From: Methylorubrum suomiense
GTDB taxonomy: Bacteria; Pseudomonadota; Alphaproteobacteria; Rhizobiales; Beijerinckiaceae
Assembly (NCBI RefSeq): GCF_022179765.1
Contig: NZ_BPRE01000011.1
Location: 108,246-172,245 of the forward strand
Length of the DNA stretch: 64,000 bases
Reading direction: 5' to 3'
Shown here: positions 28,581-37,796 of the stretch, in pieces
Numbering within the stretch: position 1 is the first letter of the stretch
Layout: each line of letters starts with the position of its first letter
Notes under the pieces: generated by a model
The model's database searches: none
What the model was told of the DNA's origin: nothing
The model's input: only the letters and a program-made list of their open reading frames with translations
Program-made: the position numbers and the translations under genes

Positions 28581-30617
28581 CTAACCGCCGACTTCGGTGC
28601 CCGGCAGCGAGAGGCGCCGGAAGAAGCGTCCGTGGCGTCGGATCACGCGCGAGGCCATGGCGAGATCGGTGGCCGCGCGGGCCAGCATCAGGCGGACATC
28701 GCGGGATTGGCCGCCCGCGGCCCGGATCAGGCTCGTAGCGGCGCTGTCGAGCGCGTCGCAGCGACCGGTGGCGAGTGCCTCGCGGGCCCGGCCGACCCGT
28801 TCGGTCAAGTCGCCGACATGGCGCAACTGGCGGAGCTGCGCGTGCGCGCGGGCGGCGGCGGCCTCCAACTGCGCAACGGCGAAGGCGTGATGCAGGCTCG
28901 CCCGGCGCACTGCGCCGCTGCCGGAGTTCCAGGCCGAGAATTGGAACAGCCGGTCGGCATTCAGGCTGGTGCGGGTGGTGGCGTCGCCCCCCTCCCCGGT
29001 CAGCGCCTCGGCGAGATCGCGCCGGGCCTCTTCGAGGGCGAAGGCCCGGTGCTGCGAGGCCGAGATCGGCAGGACGAGGCGCACCGTCAGGAACAGGATG
29101 ATGGCCGCGATCACGACGAGCAGCGCATTCATCAGGAAGGTCTGCGGGTCGTAGCTCTGCGGGTTTTCCGGCGAGATCAGGACGGGGGTGAAGACCAGGG
29201 TGATGAAGCCCACCGTGAAGGTCGGCGGGTTAAGCGACAGGAAGCAGGCCAGGAACACCACCGGCGCCATAGCGATGGCGAGCAGCGGGAAGCCCTGGCT
29301 CCCGTTAAGGAAGACGAACAGGATCGTGCCGGCGCAGAGCGCGGCGAGCGGCATCCCGATCAGGACGCCGAGCGCGAATTTCCGCGGGTCGGGCGTCACC
29401 GAGGACAGCGCGCAGGTTGCCGCCACCTGCACCAGGGCGAAGGAGGTCTGGGGCAATCCGGCCAGAATGAAGAAGCCCGCCGTCACACCGAAGGCGATGG
29501 CGACGCGAAGGGCCGCGCGCAACGCCACCTGAAAGTCGCGATGCGTCGGCAGCGCCACGTTCCGCAGCGGCCGGTGCCCATCGCCGAGCGCCCGCAGGCC
29601 GTCTTCCGCGAAGGTCGCTGCGTTGGCGACATCGAGGGCCCGCTGCAACGCCATCACCTCGTCGATGGAGCGCTCGCCGCTGCGGAGAGCTTCGTCGACG
29701 AGATCCCGCAGACGGTCGCCATCGCGTTCCAGATCGGCCGCCGAGCGTCTGTCCGAGACCGTGCGCAGGGCCAGTGCATGGGCCTCGCGCACGATTCCCT
29801 GCGGTTGCGGGATGCGGGCCATGGCGGCGGCCAGCGCCCGGCTCGCCGCTGCCAGCACGTAGAGCGCGGCGATGGCGCTCCGCGCCCCCGCCGCCCGGTT
29901 CACGCCGTCGTCGAGTTCGCCCGCGATGGCGCTGGCATCCGCCCGCATCGGCGCGATCCGGCCGATCAGTGCCGCCGTCCGCTCCGGCCCGGGATCGCCA
30001 TGGGTCAGCGCCTCGCGGGCGAATGCTCGGACCGTGGAGAAGGCCTCGGCCAAGCGGGGATTCAGGGCGTGCCACGTGCTCGGCGAGGCGAGGGCATCGT
30101 TGATGAAGGTGATCGCCACGATCGCCACCGCGATGGCGGCGATGCGCCCCACGGCGGCGTCGAACGTGGTCTGCGGCGCATCGATATGGGCGACGGCGAT
30201 GATCGCCACGGTATAGCCGGAGAGCATCGCCCCGTAGGCCCGGGTGTCCTGAAGGAACTGGGCGACGAAGACACAGAGCCCCAGCCACAGCGCGAACCCG
30301 ACGAGAAGAAGCACCCGGTCCTGCGCGAAGAGGGACATCAGGACGATGGCGACCACGCCGCCGACGAGCGTGCCGAGAAAACGATAGAACGCCTTCGACA
30401 GGGCCTGTCCGCGCTTCGGCTGGGCCAGGATCGCCACGCCGACGGCGGCCGAGGACGCGCTGTCGAGCTGGAGCCAGAAGGCGGCGTAGAGCGCGAGCAT
30501 CATGGCGATCCAGATACGCAGCGCGAAGGCCCAGGCCGCCGGCTTCGGAACCCATCGGTCGAGCGCATCGACGAGACGCGCGCCGATGCCCGTTGCGCCG
30601 GCCTCCGCCCGGCTCAT
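28581..30617 (-). CDS. FUSC-family efflux permease (AaeB-like)
   Basis: 678 aa. Two banks of membrane helices (about 30-165 and 370-500) separated and followed by cytoplasmic helical parts, as in the aromatic acid exporter/FUSC family; QPKRGQALSKAFYRFLGTLVGG is the typical start of the FUSC fold. Exports aromatic acids or other toxic organics with an HlyD adaptor. Its ATG overlaps the DUF4345 stop by four bases. Its usual partners DUF1656 and HlyD lie 5 kb downstream, past the Fec unit. Confidence 0.9.
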   Translation of the reverse strand: MSRAEAGATGIGARLVDALDRWVPKPAAWAFALRIWIAMMLALYAAFWLQLDSASSAAVGVAILAQPKRGQALSKAFYRFLGTLVGGVVAIVLMSLFAQDRVLLLVGFALWLGLCVFVAQFLQDTRAYGAMLSGYTVAIIAVAHIDAPQTTFDAAVGRIAAIAVAIVAITFINDALASPSTWHALNPRLAEAFSTVRAFAREALTHGDPGPERTAALIGRIAPMRADASAIAGELDDGVNRAAGARSAIAALYVLAAASRALAAAMARIPQPQGIVREAHALALRTVSDRRSAADLERDGDRLRDLVDEALRSGERSIDEVMALQRALDVANAATFAEDGLRALGDGHRPLRNVALPTHRDFQVALRAALRVAIAFGVTAGFFILAGLPQTSFALVQVAATCALSSVTPDPRKFALGVLIGMPLAALCAGTILFVFLNGSQGFPLLAIAMAPVVFLACFLSLNPPTFTVGFITLVFTPVLISPENPQSYDPQTFLMNALLVVIAAIILFLTVRLVLPISASQHRAFALEEARRDLAEALTGEGGDATTRTSLNADRLFQFSAWNSGSGAVRRASLHHAFAVAQLEAAAARAHAQLRQLRHVGDLTERVGRAREALATGRCDALDSAATSLIRAAGGQSRDVRLMLARAATDLAMASRVIRRHGRFFRRLSLPGTEVGG

Positions 30618-31036
30618 GGTCGCGGTCCATTCAGGAGGGTGGCGTCGCGAGCGAGCCCGGCCACCCGCGTCTGCCAGAGGCAGAGCAACGGCGCGACGCC
30701 GAGCTCGAGGACCAGGGCTGCCAGCATCGTCACCGAAGGCAGTCCGGTCAGCGCAAGGCCGAGGAGCCGGGCGAGGCCGCCGAGAACGACGACCAGGGTC
30801 AGAAACCGGAACAGGGTGGTCTTGTCTTCGATCCCCGGCACACAGGTGAGGAACAGGAATCCGATGCCGGTGAGCAGGCCGGACAAATAGCGGAAATCGC
30901 TGTCTGCCGAGACGTTCACCGCCGGGTTGGTGCCGATGCCGTCGATCCCAAACAGCACACCGTAGAGTCCGGCGGCGATCGGCAGGATCGCGGCGATCGC
31001 CACCGTGCGTTGGAGGGTGCGGCGCTCACGCTGCAT
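30614..31036 (-). CDS. DUF4345 membrane protein
   Basis: 140 aa with four hydrophobic helices (about 10-30, 52-72, 78-98, 105-125). LYGVLFGIDGIG, DSDFRYLSGLLTGIGF and TLVVVLGGLARLLGLALTG are typical of DUF4345. Function unknown. ATGA overlap with the FUSC gene shows translational coupling, so it is the first gene of the efflux operon. Start at 31036 has GGGAG about 10 bases upstream. Confidence 0.82.
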   Translation of the reverse strand: MQRERRTLQRTVAIAAILPIAAGLYGVLFGIDGIGTNPAVNVSADSDFRYLSGLLTGIGFLFLTCVPGIEDKTTLFRFLTLVVVLGGLARLLGLALTGLPSVTMLAALVLELGVAPLLCLWQTRVAGLARDATLLNGPRP

Positions 31037-31122
31037 GGTGTCGAGGCTCCCGGCTCGGACCGAACGGGCTCCCAACCCGGACGAATCGACTCCGGTTCAC
31101 GCGCGACGGCCCCGCACGGGCG

Positions 31123-31395
31123 TCAGGCCGTCTTCTCCTTCAGGCGCTTGACGCACTTGCTGTAATATTGCGGCCATTTCGGCCCCTGTGCGGTCTTCTC
31201 GGCGGCCGTGAGGCCCCGCCACTCGGAGCCGCATTTCTTCTGGCGCTCGCGGGCGGCCGATTGTGCCACGCTCGGCTCCTTCGTCTCCTTCGCGGCCTCC
31301 TTGGCGGCCGAAGCGGCGGGCGCGGCCTGCGAAAGGACCGGCGTCAGCAGGAGCGGCGCGGCGAGCGCGACCGCGGCGAGGAGACGAAAGAGCAT
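31123..31395 (-). CDS. Small secreted protein with Cys pair (PsiF-like)
   Basis: 90 aa. Signal peptide MLFRLLAAVALAAPLLLTPVLSQA split after SQA; then an Ala/Lys/Glu linker and a compact C-terminal part RERQKKCGSEWRGLTAAEK and WPQYYSKCVKRLKEK. The two Cys could form a disulfide. Resembles small alphaproteobacterial proteins sometimes listed with the PsiF repeat; I am not sure of that. It lies 86 bases upstream of the efflux operon on the same strand. Confidence 0.75.
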   Translation of the reverse strand: MLFRLLAAVALAAPLLLTPVLSQAAPAASAAKEAAKETKEPSVAQSAARERQKKCGSEWRGLTAAEKTAQGPKWPQYYSKCVKRLKEKTA

Positions 31396-31648
31396 GGGGG
31401 ACGACTCCGGTGGGCCGAGCCGGCGATCCCGCGGCCCGCGGGGCGCATCTCAGCCGTATTCAAGTTGAAAGAGCAAGCGCCCGCCCGGCTTGCTACGGCT
31501 CCATCGCTGCGCACTCGTTGCGTTAAGCGTGGCCGGAGCGCTTGAGCCCCGAGCCCGAACCGCGCTACGTCCTTCGGAATGGACGGGCATGGGCTCGTCG
31601 CGCGCCTCCCGACGCATCGGAAGGGAGGCCGCAATCCGGGATGCCAGC

Positions 31649-32284
31649 ATGGCGGTGACGACGGCGCAGCCGATCGAGGTCCACACCTGGAGCACCCCGA
31701 ACGGGTGGAAGATCCCGATCATGCTGGAGGAATGCGGCCTCCCCTACCGCATCGTGCCGGTCAATATCGGCAAGGGCGAGCAGATGGCGCCGGACTTCCT
31801 AGCGATCTCGCCCAACAACAAGATTCCGGCGATCGTCGATCCCGAAGGACCGGGCGGACAGCCGATCTCGGTCTTCGAGTCCGGGGCGATCCTACAATAT
31901 CTCGGGCGGAAGACCGGCTGCCTCTATCCCACCGATGAGCGGGCCCGGGTCGCTGTGGACGAATGGCTGTTCTGGCAGGTCGGCGGCCTCGGACCGATGC
32001 TGGGGCAGGCCCACCATTTCCGCATCTACGCGCAGGAGAAGATTCCCTACGCCGTCGATCGCTTCACCGAAGAATCACGGCGTCTCTACGGCGTGCTCGA
32101 CCGGCGCCTCGCGGGTCGCGACTATCTCGCCGACGCCTACTCGATCGCCGACATCGCCTGCCTGACTTGGGTGAAGTTCCACGAGAAGCAGGGTGTGGCG
32201 CTCGATACGTTGCCGAACGTCCGTCGTTGGCGCGATGCGTTGCTCAAGCGCCCGGCGGTGCAGCGGGGCTTCTCGGCAATTTGA
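31649..32284 (+). CDS. Glutathione S-transferase, Nu class (YfcG/YghU-like)
   Basis: 211 aa. Thioredoxin-fold N-terminal domain with STPNGWKIPIMLEECGLPY (residues 15-33; the Thr-Pro-Asn-Gly motif marks the Nu class, known for disulfide-bond reductase activity), NNKIPAIVD (cis-Pro) and VFESGAILQYL (Glu-Ser glutathione contacts). All-helical C-terminal domain follows with SIADIACLTWV. Cytosolic. Start ATG 31649 fits family length. Divergent from the PsiF-like gene. Confidence 0.93.
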   Translation: MAVTTAQPIEVHTWSTPNGWKIPIMLEECGLPYRIVPVNIGKGEQMAPDFLAISPNNKIPAIVDPEGPGGQPISVFESGAILQYLGRKTGCLYPTDERARVAVDEWLFWQVGGLGPMLGQAHHFRIYAQEKIPYAVDRFTEESRRLYGVLDRRLAGRDYLADAYSIADIACLTWVKFHEKQGVALDTLPNVRRWRDALLKRPAVQRGFSAI

Positions 32285-32617
32285 AGCGCGATCCGCGAGA
32301 AGTGGGCGCCGGTTCAGCAAGTGAATGCGCGGCTCGGTGGTCGCGACAGCCGCCGGCCACGGATGCCATCGACCCGGATACCGAGTTCGGGCCGGCCGGT
32401 TTGGCGGTGCCGGCGGGCCGGCGCCTCTGCCGGGGGAAGACATCGCGCCGGCCCGTCGGTCTGCCCCGCTTTGGGGGGAGCAGCGGGGTCAGGGCGATAT
32501 CCTGCGACGCAATTGATGCTGGAATGTTTCTCCTCTCCGAACCGTTGAGCAAAGTCCGGCGCTCGTCGGTTCCCTCCCCGTGTCTCGCTGAAGAGAGAGC
32601 GCTTTCGGGAGGATATG
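32285..32617. other. Gap between the GST and DUF2380/3280 genes
   Basis: 333 bases. Contains only the promoter region of the downstream gene and a GC-rich imperfect hairpin near 32466-32488. No coding or RNA gene seen. Confidence 0.5.
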
Positions 32618-33109
32618 ATGCGCCGATCATCGACGTTGGTCGCGGCCGGCCTCATCGGCTTGACCCTCGGCCCCGCCTTCGCCGAGCCGGACAAGGCCGC
32701 GGTGTTCGACTTCCAGTTCGCCCGCAATAGCCCGACCGAGCCGGACGAAGCGGAGCGGGCACGCCTGCGCCGGACAAGCGACACCCTGCGCACGTTGCTC
32801 GCCGAAAGCGGACGTTACCGCATCGTCTCGACCGATCCGGTTCGTGAGGACGTCAAGAAGAGCTCCGACCTGCGCGCCTGCAATGGCTGCGCCGACGATT
32901 TCGCCCGGAAGCTCGGCGCGGACGCGGCCATCACCGGCGAAGTTCAGAAGGTCTCGAACCTGATCCTCAACATCAACGTCTACGTGAAGCCGCTGAAGGA
33001 GGGTGCGCCCGAGCAGGCCTATAGTGTCGATCTGCGCGGCAACACCGACGAGTCCTTCGACCGGGGCATTCGCTACCTCGTGAAGAACCGCATGCTCGAC
33101 GGTCGCTAG
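32618..33109 (+). CDS. DUF2380/DUF3280 secreted protein
   Basis: 163 aa. Signal peptide MRRSSTLVAAGLIGLTLGPAFA, cleaved before EPDKAAV. Core: AAVFDFQFARNSP, RLRRTSDTLRTLLAESGRYRI, LRACNGCADDFARKLGAD, VQKVSNLILNINVYVK, typical of these periplasmic proteins. Function unknown; relatives occur near quinoprotein dehydrogenase genes in methylotrophs, though none are nearby here. Two ATGs are adjacent; GGGAGG at 32607-32612 leaves 5 bases before 32618 but only 2 before 32615, so 32618 is preferred. Confidence 0.82.
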   Translation: MRRSSTLVAAGLIGLTLGPAFAEPDKAAVFDFQFARNSPTEPDEAERARLRRTSDTLRTLLAESGRYRIVSTDPVREDVKKSSDLRACNGCADDFARKLGADAAITGEVQKVSNLILNINVYVKPLKEGAPEQAYSVDLRGNTDESFDRGIRYLVKNRMLDGR

Positions 33110-33658
33110 CGTTTCCGTTGAGCCCCGTTGGCCGTCGGACGCCGCATAAAAAGTTCGGCCTCCTAAGTCGTTGCCGGATCGACCGTTTGATCGATCTGTA
33201 TCTTAGGGAGCACAATCATAAGAGCTTGGCCGCGCTTTTTCCGTCTTGACGCGCGATCAATACGGTCGCAACCTCCTTAGGTGCTTCGCGAGAGCAAGCA
33301 TATCGGCCAAGAAACGGCGCTGTCCGCGCGCGGTTGCTTGGTGAAAGCTGGAGGAGACAGGGATGACTCCACCGCAGCAGGTAGCCGCTGTGACGGCCCG
33401 GGATTGAGTTCGGTCCCGGACTGAGCGGCCCACGACGAGCACCGGACGGAAGCGACTCCCTAGGGGCGCAGAAGCGGCCGACACGGCACGTCTTCGAACA
33501 CGCATCAGCCCCACCTGCGGAGCGCTTCCGCCGCGGTTCGTCTTCCAATCGCGGTTTTCGTTTCGCCGTGCCGGCCCGAAGGGCCCGCGCGGTTCTCGTC
33601 GTGGAAAATGGCCCGACGGACGGTCCGCGCCGCGGGGCGCGGATCGCCGGGCCCGCGA
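33110..33658. other. Gap between convergent DUF2380/3280 and tolB
   Basis: 549 bases. No recognisable gene. Two points: a 14-codon frame ATG 33363 to TGA 33407 with GGAGGA seven bases upstream but nothing downstream on that strand, and a GC hairpin CCGCGCC-GCGG-GGCGCGG (33625-33642) just past the tolB stop, without a T-run. Usual tolB followers pal and cpoB are not here. Confidence 0.5.
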
Positions 33659-34999
33659 TCACCGTCCCGCCAGCAGCGGCGACCAAGTCGGGTCGGAGGC
33701 GTAGCTCGGGGTCGGCACCGGCTGCTCGACCTTGCCGGTGATGTCGACCATGTAGAGCTTGCCGCCGCCCTGGCCGCCGGGGTCGCGGAAGAACATCACG
33801 TATTGCCCGTTGGGCGCGAAGGTCGGGCTCTCGTTGTGGAAGCCTTCGGTGAGCACCCGCTCGCCCGACCCGTCGGGCTTCATCACGCAGATGGCGAAGC
33901 CGCCCTTGCGCTGGCGCGTGAAGGCGATGAGGTCGCCCCGCGGCGACCACGCCGGCTGCGAGGCCGAGCCCTCGCCGAACGAGATGCGGCGCGGATTCGA
34001 GCCGTCGGCGCCCATCACGTAGATCTGCTGCGAGCCGCCGCGATCCGATTCGAACACGATCTGGCTGCCGTCGGGCGAATAGGTGGGCGAGGTGTCGATG
34101 GCCAGCCCCTGCGTGATCGGCTTCTGCGCCTTCGAGGCCAGATCGACGGTGACGATGTCGGCATTGCCACCCTGCTGCACGCTCATCACAAGGCGGCGCC
34201 CGTCCGGCGAGAAGCGCGGGCTGGCGCTCATGGACGCGAAATTGCCGACCGTCTGGCGCTGGCCGGTTTCGAGGTCGATCATTTGCACCTTGGGCTGCTG
34301 GCCGGTCGCCTGGGTCATGAAGGCGATGTCCTGGCCGGCGGGCGAGTAGCGCGGCGCCACCACGGCGACATCGCCGCCACCGGTCAGCGCCCGGACATTG
34401 GCGCCGTCCTGGTCCATCACCATCAGCCGTTTGCGGCGGTTCTCCTTCGGCCCCGACTCGTCGACGAAGGCGACCCGGCTGTCGAACCAGGGGCCGAGGC
34501 CGGTGATCTTGGTGTAGACCGCGTCGGAGACGAGGTGACCGGTGCGGCGCGCATTGGCGACGTCGGTCCCGTATTGCTGGCCGGCCATCTGCTGGCCCGA
34601 GGCCACGTCCCAGAGACGGAAGGCGACGGTGAGTCGTCCCGAACCGTCGCGCCCGACCCGACCGGTGACCAGCGCTTGGACCCCGGCGCCCTTCCAGGCC
34701 TCGAAGTTCGGGGCGGCGTCGAAGCTCGGCGACTCGGGGAAACGGGCTTTCTCCAACGGTGTGAAATAGCCCGAGCGGCGCAGGTTGTTCGTGATGACGC
34801 TCGCCACCAGCGTGCCGAGGCTCGCGTCGCCCGCGAAATCCGCCACCGCGATCGGCATCGGCTGAAAGGCGCCGCTGCCAATGCGGAGCTGGAGCTGGGC
34901 ATGGGCCGGCGTCGCGGCGGGCAGCGCCAGGGCGAGAACGCCGAGGGCCGCCGAGAGCGCCGGCAGGAGGGCGCGCCGGGTGAAGGCTGTTCCAGGCAT
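33659..34999 (-). CDS. tolB: Tol-Pal system beta-propeller protein TolB
   Basis: 446 aa periplasmic protein. Signal peptide ending TPAHA; N-terminal TolB domain (about 33-160), then a six-bladed propeller with repeated SP(D)G motifs: PRYSPAGQDIAFM, PRFSPDGRRLVMS, PTYSPDGSQIVFES, PAWSPRGDLIAFT, PTFAPNGQYVMFF. TolB links the inner-membrane TolQRA motor to Pal at the outer membrane. Starts 52 bases after tolA. Last gene of the cluster in this window. Confidence 0.97.
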   Translation of the reverse strand: MPGTAFTRRALLPALSAALGVLALALPAATPAHAQLQLRIGSGAFQPMPIAVADFAGDASLGTLVASVITNNLRRSGYFTPLEKARFPESPSFDAAPNFEAWKGAGVQALVTGRVGRDGSGRLTVAFRLWDVASGQQMAGQQYGTDVANARRTGHLVSDAVYTKITGLGPWFDSRVAFVDESGPKENRRKRLMVMDQDGANVRALTGGGDVAVVAPRYSPAGQDIAFMTQATGQQPKVQMIDLETGQRQTVGNFASMSASPRFSPDGRRLVMSVQQGGNADIVTVDLASKAQKPITQGLAIDTSPTYSPDGSQIVFESDRGGSQQIYVMGADGSNPRRISFGEGSASQPAWSPRGDLIAFTRQRKGGFAICVMKPDGSGERVLTEGFHNESPTFAPNGQYVMFFRDPGGQGGGKLYMVDITGKVEQPVPTPSYASDPTWSPLLAGR

Positions 35000-35051
35000 G
35001 GGAAGTCGTCCGGAGGCTCGCTGGGAAACGGAAGGCGCCGAACCCGTCGGA

Positions 35052-36416
35052 TCAGACGGGGGAGAACTCGAACTCGGCGTTGATGGCTTTCCAGTCGTTG
35101 TAATAGGGCGCGTACTGGGCCGGGATCTTGTAGGGCGCGCAACGCCGCACCGCGCGCAACGCGGCCTGGGCGATCGACTGGTCGACGGCGTTGGCGCCGC
35201 CGCGCATGATCCGCGGCTCGTTGGTGAGCGAGCCATCGGGGTTCAGGCGGATGTCGAGCATCGGCAGAACCACGCCCTGCGCCGCGCCGGGCGGCGCCGA
35301 GTAGCACCGCTCGATCTGCTGCTGCAGCATGCCGACGAGGGCATCGCGGAGCGACGGCGACAGCTTCTGCGAGGTGCCGCTCGCCGCGCCCAAAGAGGCG
35401 GTGCGCTGCACTTCGCGACCGGTCGAGCCGGTCGATTGCGAGGCCGCGTGCGAGGCCAGCGTCTGGCGGATATCGCCCGCATTGAACTTGTTGGCGAGTT
35501 CGGCCTGCTGGCGCGCCTTGGCCTCTGCGTCGGCCTTCGCTCTTGCGTCCGCCACCGCTTTCGCCCTGGCTTTCGCAGCCGCCTCGGCCTTGGCCTTGGC
35601 ATCGGCCTCCGCCTTCGCCGCGGCGTCCGCCTTGGCCTTGGCATCGGCGAGCTGCTTCTGATGCTCGGCCTCGCGGGCCTTGGCTTCCGCCTCGGCCTTC
35701 GCCTGCGCTTCGGCTTTGGCCTGGGCTTCAGCCTTCGCTTCGGCCCTGGCCTTCGCGTCGGCCTTGGCCTTGGCCTCGGCCTTCGCTTCAGCCTTGGCTT
35801 TCGCTTCCGCCTTCGCGGCAGCTTCCGCCTCGGCCTGCTCGCGCTCGATCAGTTTCTGCAATTCCTCGCGCTTCTCGGCCTCGGCCTTGGCGGCGGCCTT
35901 GGCCGCTTCCGCCTTGGCCGCTGCGTCGGCCTTGGCGCGAGCTTCCGCCTTGGCCTTCGCCTCCGCCGCCTTGGCGGCTTCGGCTTTGGCCGCCTCGGCC
36001 TTGGCGGCGGCGGCCTTGGCGGCGGCCGCTTCGGCCTCCTCCTTCACCGGATCGGCGGTGTCGGCACGCAGGGGAATCGCATCGACGGAGGCGACCTTCA
36101 TGTCCGCGGTCCGGGTCGGCGCGGCGGGCGCATCGACCTTCGCGTTCTCCGGTTCGCGCTCCTCGATCTTCTCCGAGACCCGCTCGGCACGATTGGGCGT
36201 GTTCTCCGGCTTCTCGGCGTCGCGCTGCCCGCGCGTCATCTGCGAGAATTCCTGCTCGGTCATCACCTCGACCGGCACGCCTTCCTGGGCGTCGGGCAGG
36301 GCCGGGGCGGCCACCGCGAACAGGGCGACGCCCAGCACCGCGGCATGGGCGGCGCCGGAGATCCAGACGCCCGGTTCCTTCCGGTCGAAGTCTTTCAGGG
36401 GCCAGCGCAGAGCCAC
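35052..36416 (-). CDS. tolA: Cell envelope integrity protein TolA
   Basis: 454 aa. One membrane helix near the N-terminus (about 17-40), an extremely Ala/Lys/Glu-rich long helix (about 125-320) that spans the periplasm, and a C-terminal TonB-like domain (about 355-454: SLRDALVGMLQQQIERCYS, LDIRLNPDGSL, ALRAVRRCAPYKIP, NDWKAINAEFEFSPV). Carries proton-motive force from TolQR to TolB/Pal. Sixteen bases after tolR. Alternate frames are open for long distances because of the repetitive codons; they are not genes. Confidence 0.95.
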   Translation of the reverse strand: MALRWPLKDFDRKEPGVWISGAAHAAVLGVALFAVAAPALPDAQEGVPVEVMTEQEFSQMTRGQRDAEKPENTPNRAERVSEKIEEREPENAKVDAPAAPTRTADMKVASVDAIPLRADTADPVKEEAEAAAAKAAAAKAEAAKAEAAKAAEAKAKAEARAKADAAAKAEAAKAAAKAEAEKREELQKLIEREQAEAEAAAKAEAKAKAEAKAEAKAKADAKARAEAKAEAQAKAEAQAKAEAEAKAREAEHQKQLADAKAKADAAAKAEADAKAKAEAAAKARAKAVADARAKADAEAKARQQAELANKFNAGDIRQTLASHAASQSTGSTGREVQRTASLGAASGTSQKLSPSLRDALVGMLQQQIERCYSAPPGAAQGVVLPMLDIRLNPDGSLTNEPRIMRGGANAVDQSIAQAALRAVRRCAPYKIPAQYAPYYNDWKAINAEFEFSPV

Positions 36417-36432
36417 GGGTCCGCGAACTCCC

Positions 36433-36879
36433 TTAATTGTCGGGCTCGGTGACGAGGGCGACCTTCTTGAAGCCGCCGCCGGTCACGATCGCCATCACCT
36501 GCGCGACGCGGCCGTAATCGACCCGCTTGTCGCCGCGCACGAACACGCGGTCCTCGGTGCCGGATTTCGCCGACTGCATCAGCTGGGGCACGATATCGTC
36601 GTCGCGCAGCTCCGCCTCGCCGAGATAGACCTCGCCGGTACGGCGGATCGAGAGGGTGATCGGCTTGACGTCGGAATTGAGGGGGCTCGCCTTCGATTGC
36701 GGCAGATCGAGGGGAACCCCGACGGTCATCATCGGCGCGGCCACCATGAAGACGATGAGCAGCACCAGCACGACGTCGATGAACGGCGTCATGTTGATTT
36801 CGTTGATGGCGCCGGCTCCGCGCCGTCCGCGACGGCGGCGCTTGCTGCCACCCTTCGCCGCGCCGTGCGTCATGGACAT
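36433..36879 (-). CDS. tolR: TolR, ExbD-type motor subunit
   Basis: 148 aa. Basic N-terminus, a single membrane helix (about 30-50) with INMTPFIDVVLVLLIVFMV, whose Asp is the proton-carrying residue of the ExbD/TolR family, and a periplasmic domain ending ERVFVRGDKRVDYGRV-like (here DRVFVRGDKRVDYGRVAQVM). Twenty-seven bases after tolQ. Confidence 0.97.
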   Translation of the reverse strand: MSMTHGAAKGGSKRRRRGRRGAGAINEINMTPFIDVVLVLLIVFMVAAPMMTVGVPLDLPQSKASPLNSDVKPITLSIRRTGEVYLGEAELRDDDIVPQLMQSAKSGTEDRVFVRGDKRVDYGRVAQVMAIVTGGGFKKVALVTEPDN

Positions 36880-36906
36880 GGGATCGGTTCCTGTCGTCGG
36901 ACGAGA

Positions 36907-37623
36907 TCAGGCGGCGAGCGACATGCGCTCGTCGATCTGGCGGGACAGGATCGCCGAGAACTCGTCGGCGAAGCCCTCGAGCCGCGATTGCGACTTGGCG
37001 ACCGAGGCCTGGAGCTTGTTGTAGGCGAGCACCGCCGGGATCGCCGCGAACAGCCCGATGGCGGTGGCGAACAGTGCCTCGGCAATACCCGGCGCCACGA
37101 CGGCGAGAGAGGTGTTCTTGGAGGCCGCGATCGAGGTAAAGGCCGTCATGATGCCCCACACCGTTCCGAACAGGCCGATATATGGACCGGCCGAACCGAT
37201 CGAGGCGAGGAACAGCAGCCGCGAATCGAGCCGCTCGACTTCGCGCTGGATCGTCACGTCGAGCACCTTGTCGATTCGCTGGGACAAGGAATGGATCTGG
37301 CGGCCCGATCCTTCGAAGGAGCGCTTCCATTCCCGCATCGCGGCCACGAACAGGGCGCCGAGGCCGGTCGGCTGGCGGTCGTTGAACGAGCGGTAGAGTT
37401 CCTCCAGCGAGCGACCCGACCAGAACGCCTCCTCGAAGGCGTCCATCTCGGCCTCGACCCGCCGGAACAGCAGCGTCTTGTCGACGATGATCGACCAGCA
37501 CCAGATCGAGGCGCCGAGCAGCCCCACCATCACGATCTTGACGACGAAATGGGCCTGCCAGAACAGGCCGAACAGGCTCATGTCCACGGCGGGGGCGGCC
37601 TGCATGGCATCGGCTGGAGTCAT
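36907..37623 (-). CDS. tolQ: TolQ, ExbB-type proton channel subunit
   Basis: 238 aa with three membrane helices (about 20-42, 135-160, 175-200). ASIGSAGPYIGLFGTVWGIM and ATAIGLFAAIPAVLAYN are the conserved channel helices. Works with TolR and TolA in outer-membrane constriction at division. Sits 173 bases downstream of ybgC, so it may have its own promoter. Confidence 0.97.
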   Translation of the reverse strand: MTPADAMQAAPAVDMSLFGLFWQAHFVVKIVMVGLLGASIWCWSIIVDKTLLFRRVEAEMDAFEEAFWSGRSLEELYRSFNDRQPTGLGALFVAAMREWKRSFEGSGRQIHSLSQRIDKVLDVTIQREVERLDSRLLFLASIGSAGPYIGLFGTVWGIMTAFTSIAASKNTSLAVVAPGIAEALFATAIGLFAAIPAVLAYNKLQASVAKSQSRLEGFADEFSAILSRQIDERMSLAA

Positions 37624-37796
37624 GAGATCCCTCGCGTCGTCAGGGCTGCGCCGCTGCGCGCCGATGAGCCCGACCGATCCGTTAAGCGATGATGATTGAG
37701 ATCACTCGTGAATCTGTCGAAAGTAAGGGTTGCGTCGCGCCCCGATCAGGGTTCGACGGCTCCCCTTCGCAAGGGACGTTTAAGCACCCGTCAGGG

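Noticed and set aside
28545..30890. A 781-codon plus-strand frame over the FUSC gene
   Set aside because: Antisense shadow caused by high GC at third positions; no recognisable domain.
33216..33950. A 244-codon minus-strand frame at the end of tolB
   Set aside because: It overlaps tolB in another frame and the rest is Arg/Pro/Ser-rich noise.
35680..37692. A 670-codon plus-strand frame over tolA, tolR and tolQ
   Set aside because: Mirror of the Ala/Lys-rich TolA helix codons. TolA, TolR and TolQ are unmistakable on the other strand.
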